NCBI GenBank assembly: GCA_016700415.1
Contig: CP065018.1
Span: 1,054,001-1,118,000, forward strand
Source of the DNA: Flavobacteriales bacterium
Lineage (GTDB): Bacteria; Bacteroidota; Bacteroidia; Flavobacteriales_F; PHOS-HE28
Length of the DNA stretch: 64,000 nucleotides
Direction: 5' to 3'
The translations under genes and the position numbers were made by a program. Position 1 is the first letter of the stretch; each line of letters opens with the position of its first letter. Below, one piece after another: positions 35,106 through 42,537 of this stretch. The notes beneath the pieces were generated by a model. It searched no databases. It was not told the origin of the DNA and worked only from the letters and a program-made list of their open reading frames with translations.

Positions 35106-35936
35106 ATGCCCCGCAACCTTCTCCTCGTCCTCGCCTATACTCTTGCTATTGCTGTGGCAGCGCAGCCCACATGGCGCTTCCACTTGGCTTTTGAAGATGG
35201 AACCGGGGCCAAGGATACGCTCTGGTTCATCTATGATACAGCTGTAACGCAAACCCAATCGCATTGGCCGTTGGATTCGGCCGCATATGTGCAAAGCCAA
35301 AGCCTTCTAAACTATGGAGACGGTAGTTTCCACGTCTTCACCATTAATGATTTTATCGATTCAACAAATACGATGGCGTTTCCATACATATGGTTTCCGA
35401 TTTTTGAAACAGGGGACAACATCGACGCCATCAACTGGACCCCCCCCATGACCATCCGTTGGGACACCAGCCTGTTTCATGCCCCTTACCTACCATACGC
35501 GCAGGGGAGCGTCAATAGAGCATACTTGGATGGAAATTATTTCTTCTTTCACTCCAATGATGGCTCCGGTGATGGATTCAATATGCTCACTACGAACAGT
35601 GTGTTCGTGGATGAAGACGTACAGATTTTATTCCCCTTCAGCCTCTACTTTTCAGGTGAAGGAAGCACGATCGGCATAGAGGAGAGTCCGGCGTCGACAA
35701 AGCTCAATGTGTGGCCCAATCCGGCATCCCACTGGCTGCACTTCCCCTTGATCGATGGCGCGGCACGGTTCACCGTGCGTGACCAGTTGGGCCGGTTGGT
35801 CCATTCGGAAATGCTTACCGGGCACGCCGCGCATTATGTGTGGGATATTTCGTCCTTGCCTCCTGAAACCTACCACATCACTCTGGAATCACCTCAAAAA
35901 CCAATGCGCCATGCAGAATTCCAAAAAGTGGAGTAA
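35106..35936 (+). CDS. T9SS secreted protein, copy A of a tandem family
   Basis: A 276-residue protein with a signal peptide (MPRNLLLVLAYTLAIAVAAQ), a family domain starting PTWRFHLAFEDGTGAKDTLWFIYDTA and carrying IDAINWTPPMTIRWDTSLFHAPYLPYAQGS, and a type A T9SS tail (LNVWPNPASHWLHFPL ... VWDISSLPPETYHITLES). The same domain recurs at 36453 (broken) and 37361. The gene ends with a 26-base overlap with the metallopeptidase start at 35911, the same overlap seen in all copies. A TAACTTCG -7 box lies near 35086. Function unknown; it looks like a surface-exposed, carbohydrate-like beta domain. Confidence 0.85.
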   Translation: MPRNLLLVLAYTLAIAVAAQPTWRFHLAFEDGTGAKDTLWFIYDTAVTQTQSHWPLDSAAYVQSQSLLNYGDGSFHVFTINDFIDSTNTMAFPYIWFPIFETGDNIDAINWTPPMTIRWDTSLFHAPYLPYAQGSVNRAYLDGNYFFFHSNDGSGDGFNMLTTNSVFVDEDVQILFPFSLYFSGEGSTIGIEESPASTKLNVWPNPASHWLHFPLIDGAARFTVRDQLGRLVHSEMLTGHAAHYVWDISSLPPETYHITLESPQKPMRHAEFQKVE

Positions 35937-36431
35937 CCTACTGTGGTTTGTGCTGTTCGCAGCCACCACGGCCAACGGACAGTGCCTCTATGATGACCCG
36001 TTCCCCGGCAACGGGCAAATGAACGGAGGAGCACAGGGCGGACAATTGTACGAAAGCCAAAATGGCGAATACATATACCCGCACGGCACGTTGAGGGCAT
36101 TGGTCATCCTTGTGGAATTGGACTATGCGGACCCTACGGACGACCCTGCTCCTACTGGAACCCCAAATTGGCCGCTGCATGCACTGCCTGACTGGGTGAA
36201 CAACCCGGTTCCGGACCAGAATCTTTTTGATTGGAACGTGCCCACCGGGACCGCCACTGGGCTGATGACCCGTTATTTTCAGGTGCCTCATCCGGGCAAT
36301 TTAATGTGGTGGCCGATTACCTAAAGCCGGACAGCGAGGCCATATTCCACACCGGTCGGGGGAGCCACCAAGGGAGAGTTGTGAACAAATGCCCAGCACC
36401 AAGCAGCGAAAACACTCCTTACCTTGTCTGA
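35911..36431 (+). pseudogene. M6-like metallopeptidase, copy A (frameshifted and truncated)
   Basis: Begins with a signal peptide (MQNSKKWSNLLWFVLFAATTANGQ) and matches the intact-looking copy at 38160 through GTLRALVILVELDYADP, LPDWVNNPVPDQNLFDWNVPTGTATGLMTRYFQ. At about 36280 one base is missing relative to the other copy (its GATGCG reads GTGCC here), and the homologous text continues in another frame (SGQFNVVADYLKPDSEAIFHT) before decaying to VNKCPAPS. The HExxH zinc site is not reached. The start overlaps copy A's T9SS gene by 26 bases. Confidence 0.8.
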
Positions 36432-36452
36432 CCCCAAGCAACCCCTCCTGCC

Positions 36453-37273
36453 ATGCGCTTCATCCTCGCTCTGGTCGTCTTGGCCCTCTCACTTACCACC
36501 ATCGCCCAGCCCACCTGGCGCTTCCACCTGGCCTTTGAGGATGGAACCGGGGCGAGGGATACCATTTGGATGGTGTATGACACCACGGCCACATTGGGTT
36601 CTAATCCTTGGCCAGGTCCTAATGTGGACACCTTACTGGGTGAAGGGCCGGTAGATGTAGATGATGGCTTATTCCATGTATTCAGGACAAATGCCATCGG
36701 TGATACTACTAATACAAACGCCTACCCCTATTCCCAATACCCCAATTTCGATGGCACTAGCATTGATGCCATAAACTGGACCCCTCCCATGACCATCACG
36801 TGGGACACCAGCCTGTTCCATGCGCCGTATTTGCCCTATGCGCAGGGGCACTTCGGCATAGCGCTCATGGACGGTATCGCCTTTTCCAGTTCTCCACCGG
36901 ATTAGGGTTCGGCCAGTACAACATGCTGACCAACGACAGCGTCACCATTGACTTTTTATGGGACTACCTCTTTCCTTTCCCAGTGTACTTCGGCCCAGTG
37001 GACCATACGGGTATTTTAGGCCCGGAAGAGTCCGGTGGATCGCTCCGGATCTGGCCCAACCCGGCCACCAAGATGATCCGGATAACGTCCCCCGAAGGTT
37101 ACGCCAAGGAAATTGTCATTGCGGACATTTCCGGTCGGCAACTCGTGCATCGCAGCAGTTCACCCCCCATGGACGCAGTGGATATTTCCACACTTGCCCC
37201 GGGTCGCTATTTCATTCGCATCGTTACCAACCAAAACCACATTCAACATGGCACCTTCGAAAAGATGAGGTAG
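36453..37273 (+). pseudogene. T9SS secreted protein, copy B (frameshift near 36885)
   Basis: The first 144 codons give signal peptide and domain as in copies A and C (TWRFHLAFEDGTGARDTIWMVYDTTATLGSN ... IDAINWTPPMTITWDTSLFHAPYLPYAQGHFG), then the frame ends at 36905. The rest is in the next frame (GFGQYNMLTNDSVTIDFLWDYLFPFPVYFGPVDH) and includes the type A sorting tail (LRIWPNPATKMIRITSPEGYAKEIVIADISGRQL). The slip lies around GACGGTATCGCC. Copy B is likely not made as one chain unless ribosomes shift. Confidence 0.8.
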
Positions 37274-37345
37274 CGCAACCGCCGCCATCATTCTTTTCGC
37301 GACCATCTCAATGAGCAGCGAAACCGCACATACCCTTGTCTTCCT
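37248..37345 (+). pseudogene. M6-like metallopeptidase, copy B (only a start remnant)
   Basis: The start ATG overlaps copy B's stop by 26 bases, as in A and C, and gives MAPSKR followed by TGA; beyond it, SATAAIILFATI aligns with SLSAAVACLIGMAAAF in copy C. The rest of the gene is missing before copy C begins at 37346. Confidence 0.65.
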
Positions 37346-37360
37346 ATGAAAGCGCACCCT

Positions 37361-38185
37361 ATGTCCCGCAACCTCCTCCTCGCCCTCGCCTGTGGCCTCG
37401 CTGTTGTTGCGGCAGCGCAGCCCACTTGGCGCTTCCACCTGGCCTTTGAAGATGGTGCCGGAGCAAGGGACACCATTTGGATGGTGTATGATACCGCAGC
37501 AACAACAGGGACCTTCCCTTATCCGGGACCCAATGTGGACACATTGCTCGGAGAAGGTCCTGTGGTTGTGAACGACGGACAATTTCATGTTTTCTTGACG
37601 AATGCTTTGGGGGATACTACCCGTACCAATGCATATCCCTATTTCATTTATCCTTCATTCGACGGGACAATAATCGATGCCATAAACTGGACCCCACCCA
37701 TGACCATCCGGTGGGACACGAGCCTGTTTCATGCGCCTTATTTACCGTATGCAGAGGGGAGTTTTGGCTTGGCTTTTTTGGACGGAGGCTATTTCTTCTT
37801 TCATTCCAATACAGGCAATGAAACGGGGTATAGCATGCTCATCACCGATTCTGCATTCGTGAATGAGGATCTCGATTATCTCTTCCCAATACCCGTGTAT
37901 TTTGACGCAGATAACACCATTGGTGTCGGGGAACACCAGAGCGCCGAAACAGCATTACGGCTATGGCCCAACCCCGCCCAGAGGGTGGTCCATGTACAAG
38001 CCCCCGGAAGCGAATCCGGGGAAGTGCTTGTTTCGGACCTGATGGGCCGGCGCGTCCTCAATGTGGAGCACATGCCCGCCAATGGTCCATTGGATGTTTC
38101 CTCGCTCCATCCGGGCATCTACCTCATCCGTGTCCGTACCCAACAAAATCACGTTTTCCATGGCACATTCGAAAAGATCCCTTAG
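37361..38185 (+). CDS. T9SS secreted protein, copy C of the tandem family
   Basis: A 274-residue protein starting MSRNLLLALACGLAVVAAAQ, the start equivalent to copy A's MPRNLL; an ATG five codons upstream (37346) is possible. The mature domain is TWRFHLAFEDGAGARDTIWMVYDTAATTG with the central IDAINWTPPMTIRWDTSLFHAPYLPYAEGSFG and GYFFFHSNTGNETGYSM. The type A tail is LRLWPNPAQRVVHVQAPGSESGEVLVSDLMGRRVL. It is the least damaged copy, though its partner metallopeptidase is disrupted. Sharing of 'TWRFHLAFEDG' and 'DTSLFHAPYLPYA' across copies proves common descent; function unknown. Confidence 0.85.
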   Translation: MSRNLLLALACGLAVVAAAQPTWRFHLAFEDGAGARDTIWMVYDTAATTGTFPYPGPNVDTLLGEGPVVVNDGQFHVFLTNALGDTTRTNAYPYFIYPSFDGTIIDAINWTPPMTIRWDTSLFHAPYLPYAEGSFGLAFLDGGYFFFHSNTGNETGYSMLITDSAFVNEDLDYLFPIPVYFDADNTIGVGEHQSAETALRLWPNPAQRVVHVQAPGSESGEVLVSDLMGRRVLNVEHMPANGPLDVSSLHPGIYLIRVRTQQNHVFHGTFEKIP

Positions 38186-39077
38186 CGCTGCAGTTGCCTG
38201 CTTGATCGGAATGGCTGCTGCATTCAGCCAGGAATGCCAGTTCGTGGACCCGCCGCCTCCGCCCCAGATGCTGGGCGGCGGGGGTGGCGGGAATTATGCC
38301 AGCTGGAACGGCTGGTACTTGCCCACCAACAATACGTTGCGGATCCTGATGGTGCTGATCGAACAGGACGGTGCCGCTGGTAGTGCGGACTGGCCCGCTC
38401 ATACTTTGCCTGTTTGGGTGAACAACCCCGACCCCAACATCAACCTGTTCGACTACAACGTGCCTTCCGGAACAGCCACAGGCCTGCTTACCCGTTACTT
38501 TCAGGATGCGTCATCCAGCCAGTTCAATGTGATCGCGGATTACCTGTTGGCGCCGAACAATGGCGGCATCTTCCATACCAACGGAACCCTTGGGTCGATC
38601 TCCGCTGCCATCACCGCCGTGAACAATGAACTGGGCAGCACCATTGTGACGGGACATGGATTTACGAGCATAGGTGATTTCGACAAGTGGGAAACCGCCA
38701 CTTCCACCACCGGGCCGGGCCAGCCCAAGATCAATGCCGGGGATGGCAACTATGACCATGTGATGTTCATCTGGCGGACCGATGGGACGAACAACAATAC
38801 CGGCTCTGCCTCTCCCGGCGGTTTCCTGACGCCCTTATTGGGCCATGCTGCAAACACGTACAGTCTCTTCTATTCTCACAACGGCCTGCCCATCGACATC
38901 ATGCGCCACGAGTTCAGCCATCTGCTGTACGGCGGCAACAACTTCCATACCGGTGGCGGAGGATGGAGCTATGGGACGGAATACTTCATCACCTTGGGCA
39001 ACGGATGGAGCAATATGGGCTTCCCCTCGCGCAGGGTCTCCGCCTCGGGACCCTGCGCTTCCCTATTTTTACCATAG
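38160..39077 (+). pseudogene. M6-like metallopeptidase, copy C (interrupted by the RAYT element)
   Basis: Exported (MAHSKRSLSAAVACLIGMAAAFS) with a proline-rich linker (PPPPPQ), a family domain shared with copy A (TLRILMVLIEQDGAAGSADWPAHTLPVWVNNPDPNINLF) and a zinc-binding HEFSHLLYGGNNFHTGGG with HExxH near residue 250. Relatives of this M6-like family cut secreted proteins. The frame ends in foreign sequence (FPSRRVSASGPCASLFLP) at about 39021, where a 69-base tandem repeat with REP hairpins starts. The C-terminal domains and any sorting tail are lost. Confidence 0.78.
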
Positions 39078-39158
39078 TACCTTCCCTATTTCCCCTCGCG
39101 CAGGGTCTCCGCCTCGGGACCCTGCGCTTCCCTATTTTTACCATAGTACCTTCCCGAA
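39021..39158 (+). repeat. Two 69-bp tandem repeats, each with a REP hairpin
   Basis: Positions 39021-39089 and 39090-39158 are near-identical. Each holds the hairpin GCGCAGGGTC-10 nt-GACCCTGCGC (39029-39058 and 39098-39127). The second copy ends one codon before the transposase ATG. These are the left cognate REPs of the RAYT. Confidence 0.9.
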
Positions 39159-39725
39159 ATGTCCGTACGTACCCGCCAGCGCACTGACGGCGCTATCTTC
39201 TATTGCACCTTCACCTGTTGGCAGTGGTTACCCCTTATCGAGCGGACTTCCACCTATGACCACATCTATAGCTGGATGCATATCGCCAAGACCAAAGGCT
39301 TCCGCATCTTCGGCTATGTGATCATGCCCAACCATGTACATCTGGTCATCCATGCTGCGGAAGGACTGTCCATAAATGCGCTACTGGCCAATGCGAAGCG
39401 ATTCCTTGCCTATGAGATCCGCGACAGACTGATCAAACAAGGTGATATGGTACTGCTCGAAATGCTGAAGGCCGCTGTCCGCCCAAGCGATGCAGCCCGC
39501 GGCCAGGAATACCGGGTATTCATGCCTTCATCCGATATCCGTGAGTGCTTCGATGAGGCGATGATCCAACAGAAGCTGGACTACATTCACACCAACCCGG
39601 TAAAGGGGAAGTGGATGCTCGCGGACAACTACTTGGACTATCCGCATTCCAGCGCGGGCTTCTATGAGCGGGGCGATGCTGCGACAGTACCTGTGGAACA
39701 CTACCAGTTGGCATTGAGATCATGA
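39159..39725 (+). CDS. REP-associated tyrosine transposase (RAYT)
   Basis: A 188-residue single-strand HUH/Y1 transposase of the TnpA_REP type. The HUH motif is MPNHVHLVIH near residue 60, and the catalytic tyrosine lies in QQKLDYIHTNPVKG near residue 145. The HYxxNP-like pattern 'YIHTNP' and the C-terminal YPHSSAGFYERG (Ser-Ser-rich) agree with the family. RAYTs act on REP hairpins beside them; cognate hairpins are present on both sides. It is the intact gene at the right end of the accessory segment and disrupts the metallopeptidase copy C. Confidence 0.9.
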   Translation: MSVRTRQRTDGAIFYCTFTCWQWLPLIERTSTYDHIYSWMHIAKTKGFRIFGYVIMPNHVHLVIHAAEGLSINALLANAKRFLAYEIRDRLIKQGDMVLLEMLKAAVRPSDAARGQEYRVFMPSSDIRECFDEAMIQQKLDYIHTNPVKGKWMLADNYLDYPHSSAGFYERGDAATVPVEHYQLALRS

Positions 39726-39737
39726 ACTGCGCAATGA

Positions 39738-39767
39738 CCGCAGGGTCCCGAAACGGAGACCCTGCGG
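39738..39767. repeat. Right-hand inverted REP hairpin of the RAYT
   Basis: CCGCAGGGTC-10 nt-GACCCTGCGG is the reverse complement arrangement of the left REPs (loop ccgaaacgga versus tccgcctcgg) and contains the 25 bases shared with 5799-5823. It marks the right end of the element. Confidence 0.85.
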
Positions 39768-39776
39768 GAGGAGAAA

Positions 39777-39839
39777 TGGCCGAACGCGGCGGATGGGCGG
39801 CGGTTGAAAGGTTTGTTCAGCGGACTTTACGGGCGCTGA
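39777..39839 (+). pseudogene. Displaced 3' end of the flippase gene
   Basis: The frame reads WPNAADGRRLKGLFSGLYGR then TGA, matching the flippase end (WPNAADGRRLRGMF) and continuing as a plausible natural C-terminus. A hairpin terminator begins seven bases later. It looks like the original flippase tail, separated from its gene by the inserted 4.8-kb segment. Confidence 0.75.
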
Positions 39840-39845
39840 ATGCAA

Positions 39846-39879
39846 AAGGGTCCGCCCCTTTCGAGGCAGACCCTTTCAG
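39846..39879. terminator. Hairpin terminator downstream of the displaced flippase end
   Basis: AAAGGGTC and GACCCTTT pair around a GC-rich loop; with A and T runs on both sides it could end transcription in both directions, from the left side and from the MbnP gene on the minus strand. Confidence 0.65.
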
Positions 39880-39894
39880 TTTACGATCATCTGA

Positions 39895-40650
39895 TCACTC
39901 CATCCCGTCGATCCCGGCGGACAGGTTGAGCATCATCCTGGCGCATTCCGGGCCGTGCATGTTCGGGGTGGGCGCGGTGGCGAGGTCCAGCCCGGCAAAG
40001 ATCCCGTTCAGATCCACGTTGATCTGTGCGGTATAGGTATCACCGTCGGCGAGGTCGTGATGGACGTGCGCATGGGCTTCGGTCAGCGCCGCGTTCATGC
40101 CGCACTCAAACCGCACCGGGTCTTCAAAAACACCATCGCCATCCACGTCCGCATGGCCAACGACCACCAAGAACTTGTACCCCATCTGCTGGCTGACAAA
40201 GTACATCGACAAGTCATCCAACGGTGGCGCTGCCGTGGCGGGGTCAGCCGCATTGGCCGTCGCATCCACACCGAGGTTGAAGTGGAACTGGTGGATGTGC
40301 GGAACATGGATCTCGCCCAACAGGAAGTCGTTGGTCATCTGCGAGGCGTCCACCAACATGTACACGCTTTCGTATTGGCCGATGGAATTGTCCGCATTGT
40401 CCATGGCGTTGACGCCACTGCCGAAAAAGCGCACCGAATCCAATTTCACGGCAACGCCGTTCGTGTCCTGGAGCACGGTGCTGTTCAATGCGAACGCTTC
40501 GGTGCCGTTCATGAACATGTAGTTCATGCGCACGGTGGCCGTTATCGTGTTATCGGGTGTTTCCACAGGCGGGTCCACCGTGTCCTTCTTGCATCCTGCG
40601 CTGGCAAGGAGCATTACCGCCGTGATGGCGATCATCGAGATCTGCTTCAT
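39895..40650 (-). CDS. MbnP-family copper/metal-binding lipoprotein
   Basis: A 251-residue lipoprotein with signal MKQISMIAITAVMLLASAGC (lipobox LASAGC). The MbnP-like body shows ITATVRMNYMFMNGTEAFALNSTVLQD near the N-terminus and a histidine-rich middle (HVPHIHQFHFNLGVDATANAADP), then AHAHVHHDLADGDTY, fitting a metal-binding role. MbnP proteins pair with methanobactin or other copper-uptake systems, but the usual di-haem MbnH partner is not seen. It is the last gene of a minus-strand operon with the barrel gene and the small membrane protein upstream. ATG 40650 gives the lipoprotein signal directly. Confidence 0.82.
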   Translation of the reverse strand: MKQISMIAITAVMLLASAGCKKDTVDPPVETPDNTITATVRMNYMFMNGTEAFALNSTVLQDTNGVAVKLDSVRFFGSGVNAMDNADNSIGQYESVYMLVDASQMTNDFLLGEIHVPHIHQFHFNLGVDATANAADPATAAPPLDDLSMYFVSQQMGYKFLVVVGHADVDGDGVFEDPVRFECGMNAALTEAHAHVHHDLADGDTYTAQINVDLNGIFAGLDLATAPTPNMHGPECARMMLNLSAGIDGME

Positions 40651-40723
40651 CTGTTGAATGTTCTGTTGTTTGTGTGTTTGATCGATCGTCCACGGCATGA
40701 AGCCATGGACAGGAGCGTCTAAT

Positions 40724-41698
40724 TCAGTCGCGCTCAAAACTGTAGGTGATGCCCGCCAGGAAACGCTCCCGGTTGGGGATCATCAACGAACCGATGTCGT
40801 TGACCAAGGCGTGCTGCCAGGTGAAGGAGACACCAAATTGGTGCCACCAGAGGCGGGCGCCGAGGTGGCTGAAGAGCGTATTGCCCCCGGTGGTCGCGTC
40901 TTCCACGCCGTTCATATCATCGGGCAAGGCGGCTTCCACGTACGCGCCGGCCGAAGGAAGTAAACTGAATTCCTTCAAGGGGATGATGCGGAAGACCTCA
41001 CCGGTGAAGCTGGCGCTGTGGCCCATGCGGTGCCCGCCTTCCATCTCGCCGTTGTAGCGTCCCATCGCACCGAAGCTGGTGCCCCAGCTCCTGCCGCGCA
41101 CCATGTATTCCAGGCTCAGCATCCCGTCCCAGGTGCCGGTGCCGGGCTGCAGATCATGGTCGAGGACTTCGCCGTACTGCTCCATGTCGGTGCGGCCCAA
41201 CGGCACTTTCACGCCGAGCCCCACGGTGAAGCGGTGGCGCAGGCGCGTGGTGTCCGGGCCGCTTTTGGAGCCCAACAGCACATAGCGGCCCAGCAACATG
41301 GGGTCGCCGACGCCGTAGATGTCCGCGTGCCGTATGCCGTTCACCGCTTGGAAGTTGTTCAACAGCGGAATGCTGGCCGTAAGGCTTACGCGCTGCCCGA
41401 ACCAGAACTGGCCGCGGGCCTCCAGCACCGTGTAGGTCTCGGTGTAGGAAAGCGGACCGGCCGGGGCGTTTTCCACGGCCCCACCATGTTTGGTCATGTC
41501 GTGCCCGGCCATGCTCATCGCGGTGGGCGCGGTGATGTCGCCATGGAGGTAGCGCATGCGCCATTGCAGACTGAAGTTATTGGCGTGATCTTGGGGCTGC
41601 ACCCCCAACAGGAGCCCGCAGCCGCATTGATCACAGGCCATACCGGTGAGCGCGCATTGCAGCAGCACCCCCAGCATGAGGATCTTTCTCATCATCAA
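40724..41698 (-). CDS. Exported outer-membrane barrel protein with CxxCxC motif
   Basis: A 324-residue protein with a signal peptide (ILMLGVLLQCALTGMA) directly followed by CDQCGCGLLLGVQPQD, a cysteine cluster able to bind copper or iron. The rest is barrel-like strands (TVLEARGQFWFGQRVSLTASIPLLNNFQAV, RFTVGLGVKVPLGRTDMEQYG, LFSHLGARLWWHQFGVSFTWQHAL) ending in an aromatic terminal strand (FLAGITYSFERD). Proteins of this layout are neighbours of MbnP genes in Bacteroidota and may export or take up a metal complex. Start MMMRK.. is taken at 41698; 41692 is possible. Confidence 0.75.
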   Translation of the reverse strand: MMMRKILMLGVLLQCALTGMACDQCGCGLLLGVQPQDHANNFSLQWRMRYLHGDITAPTAMSMAGHDMTKHGGAVENAPAGPLSYTETYTVLEARGQFWFGQRVSLTASIPLLNNFQAVNGIRHADIYGVGDPMLLGRYVLLGSKSGPDTTRLRHRFTVGLGVKVPLGRTDMEQYGEVLDHDLQPGTGTWDGMLSLEYMVRGRSWGTSFGAMGRYNGEMEGGHRMGHSASFTGEVFRIIPLKEFSLLPSAGAYVEAALPDDMNGVEDATTGGNTLFSHLGARLWWHQFGVSFTWQHALVNDIGSLMIPNRERFLAGITYSFERD

Positions 41699-41754
41699 GG
41701 TTTTGGTATTGGAACGAAGAACGGGGCGCTCCTTGTGGAGCGATCAAGAGCCGT

Positions 41755-42126
41755 TCAGCACCAAGGCACCAGCGCGTGCGGACGCGGATGGCCTTCACGG
41801 GGTTCTTCGGTCAGCGTGGCCCAGGCCAGCTTCGCCCCGTCCGGGGGAATGACCAAGGCCAATGTGCCATCGTCAGTGATCATGTCACTGATACGTACCG
41901 CGCGAAGTTCAGCAGGCAGGTTCTGCTCCCTTTCGCCGCTTTTCTCCAAGCGCTTCATCAGACTGCATTCACCATGGCAGGTGCGCTGTTCATCGGGCAC
42001 CATCCGTTGCACGCATAACTCCCGTTCGATGCGATCGCGCTCCACCATGAAGTCGGCGACGATCCATGCCGGGGCCAGCGTCACCGCAAGAAAGTGGAGG
42101 AGCAGGAAGGCGGATATGCCACGCAT
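41755..42126 (-). CDS. Small membrane-anchored protein of the MbnP operon
   Basis: A 123-residue protein with one N-terminal helix (AFLLLHFLAVTLAPAWIVADFMV) and an extracytoplasmic part holding ELCVQRMVPDEQRTCHGECSLMKRLEKSGERE (Cys-rich, CHGECSL), which resembles the CHGxC pattern often encoded next to MbnP-like genes. It is the first gene of the operon; both downstream genes follow within about 75 bases. No enzyme motif is visible. The C-terminus may continue a small Cys pair (VPWC). Confidence 0.7.
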   Translation of the reverse strand: MRGISAFLLLHFLAVTLAPAWIVADFMVERDRIERELCVQRMVPDEQRTCHGECSLMKRLEKSGEREQNLPAELRAVRISDMITDDGTLALVIPPDGAKLAWATLTEEPREGHPRPHALVPWC

Positions 42127-42537
42127 CTTGATGGTGCAAACTTAAGCGCGGTGCCGGGCGTCGACTTGATGGTCGTCAACTCGAAGCGGACATCCGGACT
42201 GTTTTGCTTGTCATTGGATGAACGGTCATGCTTGATGGTCACAAATGGGACATTGATGGCTGGCCAGATCCCTCTCTGGCCCTCCCGCCGTACGGAGGGG
42301 ACCCTGAGCTCCATGCATGAAAGGGACAGGATCTCAGGTCCGATACGTATCGGACGACGGGATCACCCGCCTTGCGGCGGCATTGGAGGCAAGATCGTTG
42401 CGCCACAGGCGCGGGCGGGCTATCCGTGTGTATCCGTGTGTATCCGTGGTTGAAGAATTGCGGCCAACTGGCGCAAAAGACCCGATGGGCCTGCGGCCCC
42501 CGTTCTACTGCATTTCCAAAGTCCGTAACATCGCGGG
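42127..42537. other. 411-base intergenic region with palindrome and short tandem repeats
   Basis: Contains the 18-base palindrome GTCCGATAC-GTATCGGAC at 42338-42355 (same core as the repeat at 54580) and the phrase TATCCGTGTG repeated near 42421-42445 before GGTTGAAG, a relative of a dispersed Bacteroidota repeat. A TAACATCG -7-like box at 42526-42533 precedes the TonB-receptor gene. No gene is convincing here. Confidence 0.6.

Noticed and set aside
41018..42145. A 375-codon plus-strand frame opposite the barrel protein
   Set aside because: Antisense to the CDQCGCG barrel gene and the small MbnP-operon protein, both of which have signals and motifs.
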